Shown piece after piece: positions 11,827 to 24,030 of a stretch of 64,000 bases of DNA. A program made the position numbers and the translations under genes. How positions within the stretch are numbered: the stretch's first letter is position 1; the number at the start of each line of letters is the position of its first letter. The stretch lies in the NCBI RefSeq assembly GCF_001540865.1, contig NC_033635.1:3492231-3556230 (forward strand), in the 5' to 3' direction. Below the pieces are notes generated by a model. The model searched no databases, was not told the DNA's origin, and was given only the letters and a program-made list of their open reading frames with translations. Origin of the DNA: Ananas comosus. Taxonomy: Eukaryota > Streptophyta > Magnoliopsida > Poales > Bromeliaceae.

Positions 11827-13565
11827 TGTGGAGAAAAAGAAGATGTGGATGAGAATCCATGTTCTTTATCTAGATCTGTTTTCCTGATCATCAATCCACT
11901 AGCAAAAATATCACCATCAAATTTGGCATCACCAGCAAGTAGAAAAAGTAACCAAAAAATAAAAAAAATAAAAATTGCTGGGCTTTTTGCAGGGGCCAGG
12001 GGGGTGGGACTTAAAGAGCTATCCAACTATATCTTCTCCATAGTTCCACCCCATAAGCTACTTGCTAAGTACAAGTGCTTCTCCAAAAAGCAGCAGCTTC
12101 TGAAACATCCTCCACTACAACATGATGCTCAAAGCTCCATAAAAGAGCACATCTCCAATCAGATATTCCACTGGAATATTAGCATGTATTAAGCAAGTAT
12201 AAGTGCAACACCCACCTTCTCCTAAGCTTTACACCCATTATTAATATATTATGCATGTGTAATTTGGTAATGGCATATCCACTCACCTTTGTGCTTTGAT
12301 TTATACCTTGCAATGTAATCAGAATGGTGTAATGGCCTAATGTTGGGCATCCATTACATGGTAAATCCTTTATTAATAAATTTAGGGGGAAAGGGTGTAT
12401 GATGACTTTGTTGAGAGCTCCCAAAAAGGAGCAACCAACCAATGTGTTATAATAAAGAATAATCCCCATCTTTCCAAATTAGTTATTGTACATGTTGAGC
12501 TTAGTTTTCAAAGCATCTTGATTGTCGCGAGAAAAGATGATACCGGAAGCAATTATATAAGGATGATGTTATTGACATAGCAATACTTATTATTTCTTGA
12601 CGAGAATGTTGAATCTGATCAAATTTGCTAGCCAGATTCGTGTACTTAAGTCTAAGGACCTGGGAAAGGTTTGGAGGTAGAAAACCTGTAGCAGTGATCT
12701 ACCTAAGAAGCGAAATCGTCAGATTACATAGTAGTAATCTGATATCCTCAACAAGTGCAAGGTTTGGTGTGAACAGTATAGACCGGAAAAACAAGAATCA
12801 AGGAAAATTCTTACCATGGCAAGGACTGAAGTTCCTCCAATGTGAACTTCATGTTATTCTCCAACTGTTGAAAGCAACCTACTCATGAAAAGGACACCAA
12901 GAAGGAAAAGTATTTTGGGCTTCTATATTGGGCTTCTTCTATACCGTTAATGTGTTGGCAAACTTATATGTTATTTTTGAATGTATGAATCTATTAATAG
13001 CTTTTACATTATATGTTTGTCGACGCATCGACAATATTTAAAGATAGCATTTTGGGAGGTCTGTAGAATTACTGAAAACCGTCAAAATTGTAAAGTATGT
13101 TATTATAAGCATGGGAATAGTTAAAATATGAGTCTCATAATTGAGGTGAGGAAAGAAGGAAAAGCTAAGATATGACACTTGATAGTATTGCCCTTAGATT
13201 GCGAACCTTGTAATTTTGATCCATAGAAATAAGTGGGTGTGACTGAATGAATAGGAAATGAAAGTGAGGAATCTCCAATTTGGAATTGGCAACAGTAAAC
13301 ATGAAAGAGGCATTGTTTATGGAATAACAAGCACCAACAATGTGGGCCACTAATAGGAACAAGATAGGCACTGAACTGGAAAGAAAAATCCATGCCACTT
13401 CCATTCTCCCTTGACTAGTTGCTCTCCTCTCAATTATTCCCAACACTTCTTAACCTCCTCTACTGCATCTTTTTAAGTGAAACACTTCACAACCAAAAGG
13501 CTCAAGTAGACTTTCCATTCTGCTTCCTCTAAAAGCTCAACTTAACATAGTTTGTGTTACCCCAA
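11827..13565. other. Intergenic region upstream of the zinc finger gene
   Basis: It contains short open frames (for example around 12625-12888 and 13121-13446) with no recognisable domains or splice structure. The last few hundred bases before 13566 must hold the zinc finger gene's promoter, but I see no clear TATA box. Confidence 0.4.
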
Positions 13566-14096
13566 ATGGAAAATGAAGAAGTGGGGGAGACAGAAGGAAG
13601 CAGTAGTGGAGAACTCGGCAACAATTTCGATGGAGAATGGTTGGATTTAAGCCTTGGTGGGCTTAATCAGAAAAGCACTTCTGACCCTCCACCAGCTAAA
13701 ACAGCTCCTCACAAGACATTCTCATGCAACTTCTGCATGAGGAAGTTCTTCAGTTCGCAGGCCCTCGGAGGGCACCAGAATGCGCACAAGAAGGAGAGGG
13801 GTGCCGCGAGGAAGTCTCACCAGCTGTCGCATAGGACGATTGCAAATTTGCCCGCCAGCACTCCAATCCTTCAGTCTCTAAGAGTGCATTCTCATTCGAT
13901 GGTGCAGAAGGCGCCTAGAGAAAGCAGTGCAGTCATGGTGGCGAGATTCGGCGCGATCGCGCCGGACACGAGGATCGGATGGGCCCCCTTTGAAGAAGAA
14001 ACAGGTTTGATGTGGCCAGGGAGCTTTTTAACAGATTCTCAGCAGCTGAAGAACCAAACAGAGCAGCAAAAGCTTGATTTGAGTCTTCGGCTTTAG
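13566..14096 (+). CDS. Single C2H2 zinc finger protein with two EAR motifs
   Basis: A 176-aa intronless gene. It has one plant-type C2H2 finger with the QALGGH signature: Cys54, Cys57, His70, His74. An N-terminal EAR-like motif WLDLSLGGL (residues 25-33) and a C-terminal LDLSLRL (170-176) flank it. EAR motifs recruit TOPLESS-type corepressors, so a nuclear transcriptional repressor is likely. The architecture fits the small ZFP/KNUCKLES-like group controlling development or hormone responses, but I cannot name the orthologue. The start is the first ATG in frame; a GTG four codons upstream only extends the frame. Base composition resembles the other genes here, so nothing suggests transfer. 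Confidence 0.9.
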   Translation: MENEEVGETEGSSSGELGNNFDGEWLDLSLGGLNQKSTSDPPPAKTAPHKTFSCNFCMRKFFSSQALGGHQNAHKKERGAARKSHQLSHRTIANLPASTPILQSLRVHSHSMVQKAPRESSAVMVARFGAIAPDTRIGWAPFEEETGLMWPGSFLTDSQQLKNQTEQQKLDLSLRL

Positions 14097-16460
14097 CATA
14101 TACTTTTGACAGGTGAGAATTGCTCGCCGACCGGCTTTAGAAACGGCAAGATGAAAGGGCCTTTTCAGCGAATCGCAGTTTGGTTTCTGATCTTTTACTT
14201 CTACATGTTAGTGTCTAAACTTACCGAATTTCTTGCGATGTCATAAAAAAAAAAAAAAAATCTTATGTTGTTCAGCTCCTAGCTAGAGATTTTGGAGAAA
14301 AATTCACCTGGGGATGGCACTGCAAGCAATTGGGTAGTTCAGTACTGTCTGAAAGATCTGGGGCATACTTGCAATTCATCAAAAGTTTAGAGACTACTCG
14401 TGCATTTTACGTTTTTAGAGACTAACAGAATATGATCTTCAGTCAACCATTAGAAGGCTGGTTGCTAATTGTGCACAATTATGTCAAATGAATAGCAAAT
14501 CGAAAGTTTGCAGGTGCTTCTAGCAAATATGACAACATGTAGTTGTGATTCAATACTAGCCATGTGCATCAATGGTTTATAAACAAATTTGATATTGCAG
14601 GATCACCTGGTCCCCAATCTCGCTTAATTTCGAAGGCTCTGTTTACCGCTGTAAGATACCGCTGTAAGATATAGTTCAGGAAGCTTATTTAATTCAAATA
14701 TCGCACCATCAAAACATTATAATGATATCTACTATTTTTAAACAACATAAAAGATATGTAAACTGACAGTTTTGGAGCTTGTACCAGAAAGCAGCTTTGT
14801 TTTGAGATTTCTCATGAAACTCCTTCCTTAATTCATGTAACTTCTGTTAAGTCGCGAGCTCAACATGTTATTTTTTTTTCCTTCAAAAAGATAATTTTAC
14901 CCTTCAATTGTAAAATGACATTTCCTGCCGCAAATTTATACAAAAAAAGGGGGCAAAATGGTCATTTGATAGACGGGCCACATGCTGAAACCATGAATCA
15001 ATGAAAAATGAGGTAAACTTAAGTGATTGGCAGGTGATTTGTCAATGGACTAAAAGCCAGAATATCAGTTAACTACAGGAACTATCCACACATTTCGGGC
15101 GTTTTTGGTAGTATCGGGCTCCAACTCATCGTACTGGCAAGTTCATTGAGCTCGACATCACGCAGTCTATGCATGAAGTCATGAGCACGCGCCGTGCACG
15201 AAAGGGGCGGTTTCTGAGACAATTCTTATGAGGGTCCCAGCAAGAAATCGATCTGTGCTGAAATACATTTCAGGTGCACCTCAAAATCATCGATCTTCAG
15301 ACTTTCACGTGCTCAAGACTTCAGAAAGCGAGTCCATCCCTGCCAAACATGCCCTTTACACATAAACAAAATTTTGTTCCCTTTGCACTCGAAATGAACA
15401 TATGATTGGCTTGACAAACATTCCACTACGTTAGTTACAATTGCATCAATTCTAGAAACATCCAATAGATACCTCTATCTACTTTAGTTATAAGCATATT
15501 ACAATATGGCTATAATGAAGGAGTGGAATAGCTTCTGCTGCAACTGGTTATCCACTTCTTCAAATAGCATGTTAATGCATGTTTTTTTTTTTTTTCTCCG
15601 AGTTAAAAGAGGAAAACCTCCCAAAATATCATTGCCAAAATAAAGTTGTACAGAATCTGAAAGCAATAGAAATTACAAAGCAACTCATAAATAGTTCAGA
15701 TCTTAACCTTGATATTTAAGACAACCCGATATCTCTATATTCGTTTTCTTCTGAGCAAAAAAAAAAAATCTTATACACTGCTGGCCAAACCAATTGCTTG
15801 GTGATTGATAAAGATCAACTGCAACCTGAGAATTACTGCCAGTGCAGAGGTGCCTCAACCATATTGTGGCTTACAATCTTCCATAATAACTTTTCTTCGT
15901 GAGATACTTGCATTATTCTAATAGCATCAATTAGACCGTAATTCAAATTCCAACTGGCCAAATAATTTTCTTTTGAAAGTAAAACTCCACCTCCCCAGAT
16001 CATCAAGCCTCAAGAAATGAATCAGAACTTAATAACTTCATCAAAGCATGCAATTGCCACATTGTATACATCACATATTCAGAGATACATAACATGCAAC
16101 TTCCACAATGTATGCAACCATATAGTAGATATGGATTTTCTTTCCTTCAAAATAGATAGATATATACAAATAGAAATTAGAGTAGCTTTCACTTGTCAAT
16201 TTGAAAAGTTGAACTACAAAATTTTTCTGAAGCCCAAAATTCTGCAGAATCTACTCACAAGTCCAGATCATCTACATCAACATACCTCTCCTTTTCCGCA
16301 CTTAGCATTAGTTGCCTGACAGCTGCTTTGGTGGTGGAAACCAGAAAAAGCTTTTCGCCATCAGAGATTGTTCAAAGATCACTTCTATAAAGTGATAATA
16401 ACTCCTAAAAAGCTATCAACCAGACATTGTCTGCAAAAAGTCGCAAAACTCTCCATGCCT
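14097..16460. other. Intergenic region between convergent genes
   Basis: It holds the 3' UTRs of the zinc finger gene (+) and the cyclin gene (-). Poly(A)/poly(T) runs occur at 14246-14261 and 15581-15596. There is a short more GC-balanced stretch at 15100-15350 with no long frame. I recognise no gene or complete mobile element. Confidence 0.4.
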
Positions 16461-18477
16461 TTATCTTCTATAGTCTTTGAAGAAGGATGGAGGAATCTCT
16501 GAGCGAGGAACCAAGGTTGACACAGATTTGAACTGTTCAAAATTAGTGAAAATGAAATTAAACCAAACAAGACCCAACAAAACTACAGGTTGAGGGCCAA
16601 ACTGAAATAGACAAGATACTACACAAAAGTGCTTAGTCTTACCTTATGCTGCTTGTATTTGTCTTTGATGGCTTTCAAGGCAGAACATTTCCTGTTCAAT
16701 TGCAAATCATGGATTGCGGCAATGCAATCCCTTAGCTCAGAGGCACTATACCCTGTGTTACTTTGGAGTGATAGACTCTACACAAGCAAAATTACCAACT
16801 ATTACCAAACATGCCGCAGTATACAAATTAGATGAGAATTTTACCATCAGAAGCACTCTTACCCAAGGTTGGGACCTTGGATTAATGGTGAATCTCGCCA
16901 GGAACACAGAAGAAGCCGCAATAACCGATGGTAAGAACCGAACACAGCCATAATCCACCAAACTTAATTCAGCAAGGTAATTGCCCAAGAACTCCAACAA
17001 CAGGTTTGGGTACTGCAAATAATTGAATCATCCATTACAAAAGCAAAATTCAGGATAAAACTTCAAGTCCAGGAACAGTTGCCCAAAAAAACAAACAATG
17101 TAGATAAAAGAAGTAGACCAACTTACTTTGCAACCTTGACCAGCCTTTGTGAATCTCCTATAAAAGGAACGCAAACATAACAACCTCATTAAGTTTCATG
17201 TTATGCAATTGATGGTCCTAAAAACAATCACATAGCATGACAAACAAATAAAACATAATCAGGCCTATTAGAGTAAACGACAGGTTTCGCCTTTTTGCCA
17301 CTACACAGGATATTTGAGATAAATTGCCACAATAAGCAAAGTTCTCTCCAGCATAATTGATATTGAATTCGAATTCTATACCTCAAAAAAGTCTTTACGG
17401 TGGGGTCTCCCATTTCAAAGTTGAGAAATTTTAGAACCATTGCCTCCATCTTCACAACCTAAAATCACAAATGGAACATGTTGTTTACTCGCATAGGAAA
17501 AACCCAAAAATAACATTCGGCGAAGATAGCTAAGAGAAATCATACCTCCTGCTTCGTGTAGCTATTGTCGGTTATGTAACAAAAATCTTCGACATGAGGA
17601 GGGCTAATCTCTTCATACTTCCTGCACCGAAAAAGAAAAGAAGGCGCTATCAATAACTAATCGACCGCTCAAAAAAAACCCTAGATGAATACCAAGAAAA
17701 AAACGAGAGCTTTGACACCTACGAAGCTACGAGCATGCAAGAAACTCCGAGAAGCTGCAGCTTCTTCCGAGCGACAGCATGCATTGAAAGAAACCTATCG
17801 ACATATGAGATTGTGAGAAAAAGGGTATCAGGGAGAAGTTTATACTCCTCCGCAACGGCGACCAACCAATCCACCAGCATCCCCCGCATATTTTCCGTAA
17901 TATCTTTCTGAATTGTCTCAATAAAGTTAGCAATGGGCCTTCTCTTCGGCTCTGCCTAAAAGATTCATCAAAATTACGAGGACCCAATTCGAATTAGACA
18001 AAACCCACATGGAATTGAGCCTAAAAAGTCCAATTTTTTAGAACCAGACCTCACCTCCAAGGATCGAAGGTAGTGATATATATCACCAGCGTAATAAGAA
18101 CATATTTGGGGATCCTTCTCATTAGATTGAGTGGAAGGAGAGTTAGAGGAAGTGAGAGGTAAAGGAGCTTCCTTTTGCGCTGCCGCTGCCTCCATCGCCT
18201 CCGCTGTCACCGCTGCAGCCTCTTCCCTTGCCTTCGATCTCGTTCTTGGTTTGGAAAAAGGAGGGGGATTGGGAGCGGGGGCGACATTGGATAGGTTCGG
18301 GAGCTCGGCCAGCGCCTTGCGCTTTCTCTTGGCCGGGGTGTGGAGGCGACGAGGTGGTGGCGCCGCAGCGGCGGCGGGGGCGTAGGTGGAGGTGGTGGCA
18401 TGCGTCTTCGCCGCCGCCGCCGCTGCCGAGGCAGCGGAGCGGGTGAGGCGGGCGCAGTTGTTCTCCTTGTTCGCCAT
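16461..18477 (-). CDS. CYCA3: A3-type mitotic/S-phase cyclin
   Basis: Minus-strand exons: 18477-18055, 17955-17723, 17621-17546, 17458-17382, 17157-17127 (31 bp), 17012-16863, 16777-16643, 16532-16461. All join in frame to 398 aa. The protein would bind and activate a cyclin-dependent kinase in the nucleus. The N-terminal region has a KEN box (residues 4-6) and a destruction box RKALAELPN (53-61), both APC/C degradation signals. The cyclin box begins near [10 protein letters not shown] (about residue 164), with KYEEI and a C-terminal cyclin fold ending FFKDYRR. The ATG lies in a GC-rich exon with polyalanine runs. Its length is close to other plant A3 cyclins. Assignment to A3, not A1 or A2, rests on overall similarity and short length. 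Confidence 0.93.
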
Positions 18478-18547
18478 GGTCGCCCCTTCTCTGCTTCTTC
18501 GTTCTCTTCTTCTATGGACACTGCGATGGTTCGAAATGGGGAAAAAC

Positions 18548-18661
18548 TAGGGTTAGGGTTAGAGAGAGAGGAGAAACGAGAGGGTTAGGGTTTTGGAATT
18601 TGGATTTGAGGGGAAAGAATGAGAGGAGGAGGGAGTGGGGGAGGAGGGAAAGCGCCATTTT
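18548..18661 (-). promoter_or_regulatory. Telo-box and E2F-like motifs upstream of the cyclin gene
   Basis: Just upstream of the cyclin ATG are a perfect telo-box (AAACCCTA on the minus strand, 18586-18593) and further AACCCTAACCCTA at 18548-18562. A GGCGC core (aaatggcgcttt on the minus strand, around 18649-18660) resembles an E2F site but is not a perfect TTTSGCGC. Such motifs are known near plant cell-cycle genes; their activity here is inferred. Confidence 0.5.
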
Positions 18662-18719
18662 TACAAATTCGAAAGTGCTGTTTGTTTTGAGCGCTTAAAA
18701 GAAACTAAAATTTTGGTTA

Positions 18720-19378
18720 AATTGTATACACACCCCGTAACCTTTAATTATTTTGAAATTCAGCCCTTAATTTTTTTTTATTTGATTTACATCTCTCTAC
18801 TTACCATCTAATTTAGCTCATTTCATTAGCAATTTGACTAAAATAATTTTTAATCATGTGCATCTCTTATGAAAATTTATTCTGATTTCTAACCGAATCA
18901 TCAAAATTAAGATACTCAAATAATTAAAGAAAAACATCAAATACCATCCCTGTAATTTCTCACTTTTTTATTTTAGTACATGTGGTTTAAAATATATCAA
19001 TTTCGTGTCCCATGGTTTTATTTTTCTCTTTTTATTATCCCCCACTAATTTTTTTAGTTAAAGCAGTGAAAAAATTAAAACTAAAAGATATTAAAGTAAA
19101 TACTCAATAAATCTAGATGAAATATCTAAAATTTTTTATATATAATTTAACGAAATGTTAACGGAGGAGCTGATAGAAAGAAAAAAATAAAACCACGTGA
19201 TACTTAATTGATACATTTTAAATCACATAATATTAAAGTGAGAAAGTACGAAACCATAGAGGTGATATTTGAAGTTTACCCAATAATTAATAAGTAGAAT
19301 AGATATAAATCAAACAAACAAAAAATTAGAGGGTCAATTTCAAAACGTATTAAAGTTTAGGCGGGTGTCTTATACATT
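18720..19378. mobile_element. Outer long-inverted-repeat element
   Basis: The left arm (18720-18806, from attgtatacacacccc to tctctctacttacc) is the imperfect complement of the right arm (19288-19378, ending ggcgggtgtcttatacat). It is a fold-back element with arms of about 85-90 bp, and the element at 18932-19278 is inserted between them. No coding sequence. Confidence 0.7.
18932..19278. mobile_element. Inner long-TIR fold-back element, copy 1
   Basis: It starts aacatcaaataccatccctg and ends with the complement (ggtgatatttgaagttt). The arms contain 'cactttttattttagtac...tggtttaaa' and mirrored 'ttaaagtgagaaagtacgaaacca' blocks, and the centre has 'atataatttaacgaaatgtta'. Related copies are at 51832-52157 and 53122-53532. 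Confidence 0.75.
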
Positions 19379-20443
19379 TTATGATTTTAACCTAAAAAAT
19401 TTGAGATTCGATTCGATTGGTCACTTTTTTGGGCGGAATTTATTTTTGATTTCGACTTTTTCAAAATTTGTTTTTCCCTTCTTTTTCTGTGTAGAAAAGG
19501 GTTCGTATTTGGATATTTTTGTTCTCTTTTTATCTTTTTCGTTGTTGAGTTTACAAATTAGTAATGTTGGAATTTGATCCATTGCGACGATTTTAGATAA
19601 TAATAATAATAATAATAATAATGCTGGGGATAGAAATTTTGATCCAAACCAATTGAGTCAATCAGATTCGAACCGAATTAGATCAGTATTGGTTGATTTT
19701 GAATAATCCGCTTTTGGTTGAAAGTTGTTTAATTCAAAATATATATATCTATATCTATATCTATACTATATATAAAAGCACGTATTTTAAATTTTAGTCT
19801 ATCGACAGGCCTATTTCAGAATTTATCCTTTTTCGTATGCAAAATAAATAACATAACGAAACTTTTTTTTTTTCTCCAACTATTAATATTTATTTTTTAT
19901 TAAATTTTTTATAAGTCAATATCTTTTCTTTTATGATAAATATTTATATATTATTTCTATTTTTATCTACTAATATTTTTTTATTATATTAATTTTTTAA
20001 TTTTTAAGTATTTGAAACTTCTAAAAAATAAATTTAGTAATTTTTCGAAATCATAATAAATTCCATCAAACGGGCGTAAAATGATGGTCAAAATTAAACG
20101 ACGTTCTAAAAATGGATGATCGGATTCTTTAATTTAAAATCGGAGTTATTGATCTTTATCTAGGTAGTGAATAGAATTTTTTAGCAAAAATTCAACATAT
20201 TTAAATTTTTTACACTGTTAAACTAGCAAGTATCTCATACTGACAGTTAAAAATTGTCAATTTTGTGAGCTTTTAATCGTAAGGTAAATGATGTCAAAAA
20301 ATTATGAAATTTGATTTTTAGAAGTTTTAAATACTCTGGATAATATTTAAGTGTATGGATCGTCGATTCGAAAGTTCTATCATCAAAAACGACTTATGAG
20401 TACGAGAGCGATCATACTCATAAGAGTATAATAGCTGGCCTCG
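19379..20443. other. AT-rich intergenic DNA with short repeats
   Basis: It contains an (AAT)n run at 19596-19622, a (TATATC)n patch near 19741-19775, and degenerate repeats resembling parts of the element at 20444-21170. No gene is recognisable. Confidence 0.4.
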
Positions 20444-21139
20444 TATATATAGAGAGAGAGAGAGAGTCAGGCTACTATATTATTGATAGCACGATGGCCT
20501 TTGCACTACTAAGTTGTTTTTAATAATACTGTTTCTAAATCGACTATCGGCTCCGTTAAATTTGATCTATACTATTAAAAGTATTTAGAAATCAAATTTT
20601 ATATTTTTTTCGATATTATTTGACTAGTGATCAAAATATCTCAAAATTGATAATTTTAATGGGCGATATGATTTGTTTGTGAATTTAACGGTGTAAACAA
20701 TCAAAATCTGATAAAATTTTTATAGAAAATTCTCTTCACTATTTAAAGTAAGATCAGTATCTCTTATCTTAAATTCAAATCTTTTATCATAATTTGTTAT
20801 GAAATTTTTATTTTCAGAAGTTTATTTTTACACTATTCGTTTGATAGATAATGATGTCAAAAATTTATGAAATTTAGTTTTCTAATACTTTCAATAGTGT
20901 AGATTAAGTTTAACATAGCCGATCGTCGATTTGAAAGTTGCATTATCAAAAACAACTTGATAACATGAAGGCTCGTTTGATAGATAATGATGTCAAAAAT
21001 TTATGAAATTTAGTTTTCTAATATTTTCAATAGTGTAGATTAAGTTTAACATAGCCGATCGTCGATTTGAAAGTTGCATTATCAAAAACAACTTGATAGC
21101 ATGAAGGCTCCGTGTTACCGATAATATATCGACGTGACC

Positions 21140-21170
<31 letters not shown>
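20444..21170. mobile_element. TIR element with microsatellite ends
   Basis: The left edge is (TA)n(GA)n followed by gtcaggctactatattattg. The complement of the right edge is (TA)n(GA)n followed by gtcacgtcgatatattatcg. These ends match imperfectly over about 50 bp, with AT/AG microsatellites as part of the inverted repeat. The right half holds the 136-bp tandem duplication. No coding sequence. Confidence 0.5.
20838..21109. repeat. 136-bp tandem duplication
   Basis: A unit starting CGTTTGATAGATAATGATG occurs at 20838-20973 and again at 20974-21109, with only a few differences. The near identity suggests a recent duplication. Confidence 0.9.
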
Positions 21171-21176
<6 letters not shown>

Positions 21177-21886
21177 CACACACAGACGCCTTTGATTGGA
21201 TTGTATTAGTTTAGATGAAATGGGTCGGATTGATGAATAGGATTGAATCGGGTCGACATGTTGATAGATTAGATCAATTGGATCGGATAGAGTTTAATGG
21301 CTTGATGGATCGGATTGTTTTTAAACTAACACCAAGTAAAACATTTGTTCCCAAAAAGCCGAAGGGCTTAATCAAATCCTTTTCCTCCTAACCTGTAACT
21401 TGAGGTTAAAGTAGGCTAAAAATATATTAAGTACTTTTGTAAATATTTATTTTTCATCTTTTTTTTTTTTTGGTAACTTTCAAAAATCTGTGTTTTGTCA
21501 TCTTAAAATTTTATAATTATTTTTAGCAAATTACAGCATTAATGGAGTGAATGTAATGATCAAATTGCCCTCACTTATTCTATAAGAAAAAGATTAGTAT
21601 TTTTTTTTTAATTTTCAAGAGCACTTTTTATATAAGTTATAAGAAATTGGCAAAATAGTAATATAATTCTGATAGAGGGGTATTGAATATATCAACTTGA
21701 AAATTTGAAAAATAAAATATAGATGTTTAAAAAAGTCAGGAAAAAATAAAAGGGGTGGTATTTACAGTGGATTTTTTTTTTTTTTTTTTTTTTTTTGTAT
21801 TTTAGCCTTAAAAGAAAGATACGGCAATAATTCTAAATTTTACAATATTTTTTCAAACATTGCGTGTGCCTTCACAATTGTATTGT
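21171..21886. other. AT-rich intergenic DNA, no gene seen
   Basis: It contains short degenerate repeats (ggatcgga/gattgga motifs around 21190-21320) and poly(T) at 21773-21796. No recognisable gene. Confidence 0.4.
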
Positions 21887-21903
21887 AACAACATCGATGG
21901 ATG

Positions 21904-24013
21904 ACTTATATACTGGTGTTCGAAATCCGGGAAGGAATGCACTGGCATCAAGGCTGACTTCGAGAAAGCGTTCGACAACGTGAGATGGTCCTTTCTAAAA
22001 CAGATACTGCAGTGGCTAGGTTTTAACGATAAATGGTGGGCGTGGATCGAGCAATGCATCTGTAACGCCAAAGTAGTTGTTATAGTAAACGACATCCCGA
22101 CCCAGTGGTTGAAAACTCGGAAGGGGCTTCGGCAGGGAGACCCCCTTTCCCCGTACCTCTTCTTACTACTAGCTAACTGCTTAGCCAGACTCACTGAAAC
22201 CGCGAGGAGAAACAATCAGTTACAAGGCATTGGTCCATCCGACGATTGCCAAACGGTGCTTTTACAATACGCCGACGGCACAATCTTTTTCTGTGAACCG
22301 AGAAAACGTTTTATGCACAACTTGCTGTTTCTCTGGAACATGTTCGAATGGGCCTCTGGCCTTAGCATCAACAAAGAGAAATCGGAACTGTTCTACTTGG
22401 GCCCCAACCCTCGTAAGGCAGCCAGACTTGCGAACATCTTAGGATGTCAAGTCGGACGATTACCATTCCGCTATCTGGGCCTACCACTACACAACAAGCA
22501 ACTTCGCAAGGAAGACTGGGCTGTGGTCATCAATCGAGTTGAAGCACGAATAGAAGGCTGGAAAGCCAAACTTCTCTCGCTCAGGGGAAGACTCACGCTC
22601 GTTAACTCGGTTCTCACCAACCTACCACTATTCTACTTTTTCATCTTTAAGGCGCCAAAGTGGGTGTTAAATCGGATAGAGGGACTCAGAAGAGCTTTCT
22701 TCTGGAAAGGGGGCTCCAAAATTACCGGTGGTGCTTGCCTTGTCAACTGGAATTCAGTATGCGAAAGTAAAAGAGACGGTGGTCTTGGAATCTTAGATCT
22801 AAAATCTATGAATCTGGCACTTATAACCAAATGGTGGTGGCGCTATTTTAACAACCGTGACCTCCTTTGGTGTAAATTGATTTCATCCCTCTACTACGTT
22901 AGACGTAAGCCGCTGCTTGAGGGCAGATCCTTTGCCCCCTATTCACAGTGGTGGAAGAGCGTGCTCTACTGTTGAGANACCTTGCTCTTTGCATGTGAAC
23001 TAAAACATAGCTAAATACCAAACTGTTGTCCAGATGTGTTTTCCTGTAGAGGAACCTATGAGCTTGGCGACGAAAGAAATATCCGGATGGGGTCCGACAT
23101 CTGGATTAGAGGAATCCCTCTTCGTACTCTATTCCCGATCAACTTTCAAAACATTAGGAATAAGAAAATCCGGATTTCTCAGCGCTGGAATCAGGGCGGC
23201 TGGAGATGGCGCTTTATCTGTCGCGGTTCCACGGCAACCCTTTCTATCGAAAGCCGAAGACAAGTATCGATGCTTAAAGACATGCTCCAAGGCCTCCGCC
23301 CTAGTGACAGACCGAACTTGGTGAAATGGCGATGGACCTCCAAGCAACTATTCACAGTTAAATCCCTCTACCAGTTCATCACGGATGTTGGACTTTGTGT
23401 CCCGACGAATCAGCACATCTGGAAGCTCAAAATTTCGATTAAAATTAAAATTTTCATTTGGCTACTCCTTAGAAATAGACTACCCACCTCTGACAGACTG
23501 CTCACCCGAGGCATGCACGTAGACCAGAACTGTGCTTTTTTGCGCAGTCCTTACGGAAAGCTGCGACCACCTTTTCAACGACTGTGTTTACGTCCGATAT
23601 CTTCTTCTCAGTATGGGAGGACTAACGGATGCAAACGTAGGCAGCACTCGAGATGCTAAAGCTCTCTGGACTGAAGGTACTGAAATTCCTGTCGCCACGT
23701 CGCGAAACCAAAGCTTGATCCTCTTGGCTGCGACTTGGTGGGTAATCTGGACAGATAGAAACAACTCTATTTTCAATGGAAAGCCGCCCACGGTTTCTGG
23801 GTCTCTTGAACGCCTCAAAGCTCTGATAAGCACTTGGAGTACATTGCTTTGACGCCCTCACATACCTCCCCTTTTTTTTCTTTTGCAGTTTCTTTTTTCA
23901 CCTTTTTGCCGCTTACTCGAAGGCCTAAGCTGCCTACAACTTGTATGCCCAGTTCATTAGACTTAATGAATGAAGCAGGTAGCTTGCTACCTATTTCTCA
24001 AAAAAAAAAAAAA
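21904..24013 (+). mobile_element. 5'-truncated L1-type LINE
   Basis: Codes for the last part of a LINE ORF2. Reverse transcriptase motifs run from ADFEKAFDNV through GLRQGDPLSPYLF, QYADG, LSINKEKSELF, FRYLGLPL and KLLSLRGRLTLVNS. After stops at 22973-23015 come a region ELGD...IWIRG and a zf-RVT zinc-binding tail (CDHLF..C) that needs a frameshift near 23540. It ends in GGTAGCTTGCTACC, CTATTTCTC and poly(A). A perfect 17-bp target duplication (aacaacatcgatggatg) lies at 21887-21903 and 24014-24030. The catalytic YADD box reads YADG, stops and a frameshift interrupt it, and the 5' end including the endonuclease is absent, so it is dead. One N lies at 22978. Confidence 0.93.
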
Positions 24014-24030
24014 AACAACATCGATGGATG

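Noticed and set aside
11737..12192. 151-aa open frame
   Set aside because: Its first part is the antisense of SINE copy A and the rest has no domain, splice support or codon pattern.
21980..22975. A host gene encoding a reverse-transcriptase-like protein
   Set aside because: It is the RT domain of a LINE with poly(A) tail and target duplication, not a cellular gene.
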